DNA of 64,000 nt from JALNZU01 sp964463695 (GTDB lineage: Bacteria > Bacteroidota > Bacteroidia > Bacteroidales > F082): assembly GCA_964463695.1 (NCBI GenBank), contig CAYXCZ010000016.1, positions 1 to 64,000 of the forward strand, written 5' to 3'. Both the position numbers and the translations under genes were made by a program. How positions within the stretch are numbered: position 1 is the first letter of the stretch; every line of letters starts with the position of its first letter. Below the pieces are notes generated by a model. The model was given only the letters and a program-made list of their open reading frames with translations, was not told the origin of the DNA and searched no databases. Positions 61,861-64,000 of this stretch are shown here, one piece after another.

Positions 61861-62973
61861 ATGCACATCATTTTTTACATCATTCAAAAGGAATTCAGGC
61901 AGATATTTCGCGACAGGGTTATGTTGCCAATTATTATTGTTATTCCAATGGTGCAGCTGCTTATACTCTCATATACCGCCACATTTGAATTAAAAAACAC
62001 CCGCATAAGCATTGTTGATCACGATCATAGCGTCACTTCGCGCGAACTCATAAGCAAATTCAAGGGGTCTTCTTTTTTCACGATTGTTTCATTTGAACAA
62101 TCGTATGATAATGGAATAGAGCGCATAAAGTTGGGCGAAACCGATCAGTTGCTCGTAATTGAATCGGATACTGAAAAAAAACTCTCAAGAGCTGAAAAAA
62201 CAACAATCCTTCTTGTCACCAACGCCATCAACGGGAGTGCAGCAAGCTTAATGAACGCCTATGCTGTAGCTATTATTAACAGTTTTAATCAGGAATTGAT
62301 TGCTGAGGCATTACCAGGCATTCAAACTGCAGCAGCAATCCAAACCGAAACCCGTCATTGGTACAACCCCAAGCTCGATTATAAGACTTATATGGTTCCC
62401 GGGATTCTGGTGTTGCTGATTACATTAATCGGAATGTTTTTGTCGGGAATGAATATTGTTAAAGAGAAAGAGTTGGGTACTATTGAGCAGATTAATGTTA
62501 CTCCTATAAAGAAATATCAATTCATGATTGGAAAACTATTACCATTTTGGATCATAGCCATGTTTGAACTGATAATTGGATTAATTTTCGCACGTTTGGT
62601 TTTTGGTATTCCTGTTGAAGGTAATATAGCATTGCTGTTAAGCATTGCATCTGTTTATCTTTTAGTTGTTTTAGGCATTGGGTTATTGGTATCAACGATC
62701 TCCGACACTATGCAGCAAGCGATGTTTATTTCGTGGTTTTTTCTTGTCATTTTCATTTTAATGAGCGGACTTTTCACTCCGGTTGAAAGCATGCCTGAGT
62801 GGGCTCAATGGATTAACAAACTCAATCCTATATCATATTTCATACAAATAAACAGGATGATTATGCTCAAGGGAAGCAGTTTCAAAGATGTAACCGAACC
62901 ATTTTATGCTTTGTGTGTTTACGCCGTGCTGATCTTAACTTTTGCCGTAAAGCGCTACAAGAAAGTAACTTAA
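61861..62973 (+). CDS. ABC-2 permease (YbhR-like)
   Basis: The 370-residue permease has the same topology as its neighbour and carries EKELGTIEQINVTPIKKYQF and the family segment SWFFLVIFILMSGLFTPVES. It ends the operon. Its stop overlaps the stop of the convergent histidine kinase gene by 4 bp. Confidence 0.92.
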   Translation: MHIIFYIIQKEFRQIFRDRVMLPIIIVIPMVQLLILSYTATFELKNTRISIVDHDHSVTSRELISKFKGSSFFTIVSFEQSYDNGIERIKLGETDQLLVIESDTEKKLSRAEKTTILLVTNAINGSAASLMNAYAVAIINSFNQELIAEALPGIQTAAAIQTETRHWYNPKLDYKTYMVPGILVLLITLIGMFLSGMNIVKEKELGTIEQINVTPIKKYQFMIGKLLPFWIIAMFELIIGLIFARLVFGIPVEGNIALLLSIASVYLLVVLGIGLLVSTISDTMQQAMFISWFFLVIFILMSGLFTPVESMPEWAQWINKLNPISYFIQINRMIMLKGSSFKDVTEPFYALCVYAVLILTFAVKRYKKVT

Positions 62974-64000
62974 ATCCCTGTTTCACTAATGGAACCATCA
63001 GGAAGTTCGATACAGAATGAACTCCCTTTACCCTCAACACTCTCGACATGAATCTTTCCTTTGCTCAAATGCAAAAACTCTTTCACCATAACCAGACCAA
63101 GCCCTGTACCTAACTCATCTGCAGTCCCTTTCCGTTTAAAGTCGGAGTCGAGTTCAAACAAGCTCTCAAGTTTTTCCTGAGGTATACCAATCCCATTGTC
63201 ATTCACACAAATTTGAACATACCCATCTAACTTAGAGCATTGAATGTGAATAGCTCCACTTTCGGGAGTAAATTTAATGGCGTTGTTAATTAAATTGATC
63301 AAAATATTCGATAAAATATTGGGGTCAACCATGACCTGAAAAGCGGGATCAGTTTCGTTGACTAATTCATGATTTTTTTGATCAGCTCTCCCTTTTAAAA
63401 ACTCAAACACCTGATTTACTATCAGATGAACATTAACTGATAACGGTTTGTTCTCGAACCCATTGCGCTGAGCCATAGTCCAATCAAGTAGGTTTACAAG
63501 TAAGTTATAGGTATTTATACTACTGTTATAGGTACTTTTAAGCAAATAAAGTTTTTCTTCATCTGTGTAGCTGTCATAATGATTTACAAGATCCTGCAAA
63601 AGACCAAGCAGAGAGTTGAAAGGACTTCGCAGGTCGTGTGCTATAATAGAGATGAACTTATCTTTTGTTTGGTTAAGCTGATTCAGCTCTTCGTTTTTAC
63701 GGAGAATAATATTTTGCTGAAGTGCAATTTTTTGTCGTGAGCGATGGAGGTAATACAAAAACAAAACAAGCAACAACAAAAGCCCAAATGCGACGAATAG
63801 CGCAAGTTGTTGGCTTCTGATCATTTTCCCTTTAAGGTTGTTTTGATCCTTAAGTGCCTCGTTTTCACTTTCTTTTTTGTCGATATCATATATAATTCGC
63901 ATTTCGGCAACACGCGATCTATGTTCGTTGTCGAGAATACTATCCTTTATACTTTGAGCTCGTTTATAATACTCCAAAGCGCTTTTATACTCCCTTCGGG
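62970..64000 (-). CDS. sensor histidine kinase, N-terminal part beyond window edge
   Basis: The frame is open to the right edge, so the N-terminus lies outside. The visible part, about 343 residues, begins with the end of a TPR-like helix (LEYYKRAQSIKDSILDNEHR), then one membrane helix (LFVAFGLLLLLVLFLYYLH) and a coiled coil. The HisKA domain has the likely phosphorylated His in IIAHDLRSPFNSLLGLL, and the HATPase has NLINNAIKFTPESG, NDNGIGIP and GTGLGLVMV. No partner regulator is in view, so the pathway is not known. Confidence 0.9.
   Translation of the reverse strand, partial: RREYKSALEYYKRAQSIKDSILDNEHRSRVAEMRIIYDIDKKESENEALKDQNNLKGKMIRSQQLALFVAFGLLLLLVLFLYYLHRSRQKIALQQNIILRKNEELNQLNQTKDKFISIIAHDLRSPFNSLLGLLQDLVNHYDSYTDEEKLYLLKSTYNSSINTYNLLVNLLDWTMAQRNGFENKPLSVNVHLIVNQVFEFLKGRADQKNHELVNETDPAFQVMVDPNILSNILINLINNAIKFTPESGAIHIQCSKLDGYVQICVNDNGIGIPQEKLESLFELDSDFKRKGTADELGTGLGLVMVKEFLHLSKGKIHVESVEGKGSSFCIELPDGSISETGI

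Noticed and set aside
1..64000. CRISPR array, tRNA or rRNA genes
   Set aside because: No regularly spaced repeats and no cloverleaf or rRNA-like segments were seen on reading the gaps, though a tRNA scan was not possible.

Overview
The window is about 64 kb of AT-rich chromosome (roughly 40% GC by eye) from a member of the Bacteroidota. The evidence is the gliding genes gldD and gldE beside ssb and mutY, three secreted proteins with C-terminal tails of the type IX secretion (T9SS) kind, start regions that mostly lack Shine-Dalgarno sequences, and many promoters with the phylum-specific -7 box TAnnTTTG. I saw no rRNA, tRNA, CRISPR array, transposase or integrase.

Layout. 0-2 kb: end of an outer-membrane barrel gene and an AAA/DUF4143 ATPase. 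2-8.4 kb: a minus-strand block (OmpA-like protein, DUF4870 protein, lipoprotein, response regulator, histidine kinase) bounded by a fragment of the cysteate synthase 3' end on the left and the intact cysteate synthase on the right. 8.4-22.6 kb: cysteate synthase, DUF2179 membrane protein, TlpA-like thioredoxin, small barrel, a LamG T9SS cargo, a decayed DUF4160/DUF2442 pair, PAP2-like protein, rpoN, asnS, DAHP synthase/chorismate mutase, corA and an M14 carboxypeptidase. 22.8-29 kb: a fragment of the gldD 3' end, then an SDR gene and an ABC/HlyD/FtsX-type permease/TolC exporter operon, then intact gldD. 29-40 kb: gldDE-ssb-mutY, HU, a tiny COX24-type protein, rng, trpS, hflX, lnt and dus.

40-47 kb holds the most interesting module. 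An NtrB/NtrC-type two-component pair is followed by two tandem dyad sites, a sigma-54 promoter and a gene for a helical lipoprotein ending in Gly-Arg-Lys. Two L,D-transpeptidase genes come next. The first transpeptidase shares an ungapped 33-residue segment with the lipoprotein. I read this as a candidate counterpart of Braun's lipoprotein (outer membrane to peptidoglycan tethering) under sigma-54 control; rpoN lies in the same window. 47-55 kb: esterase, barrel with a SPOR-like tail, a T9SS-exported peptidylarginine-deiminase-like enzyme, TatA, a LysM lytic transglycosylase and a DUF4837 lipoprotein. 55.7-63 kb: a TetR regulator with a perfect 20-bp palindrome at its promoter heads an exporter operon resembling E. 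coli CecR-YbhGFSR. A histidine kinase gene runs off the right edge.

A second theme is genome plasticity. In two places a truncated 3' end of a minus-strand gene lies about 6 kb to the left of the intact gene, with accessory genes between. This repeated topology suggests two independent insertions anchored by homology in the 3' half of a host gene.
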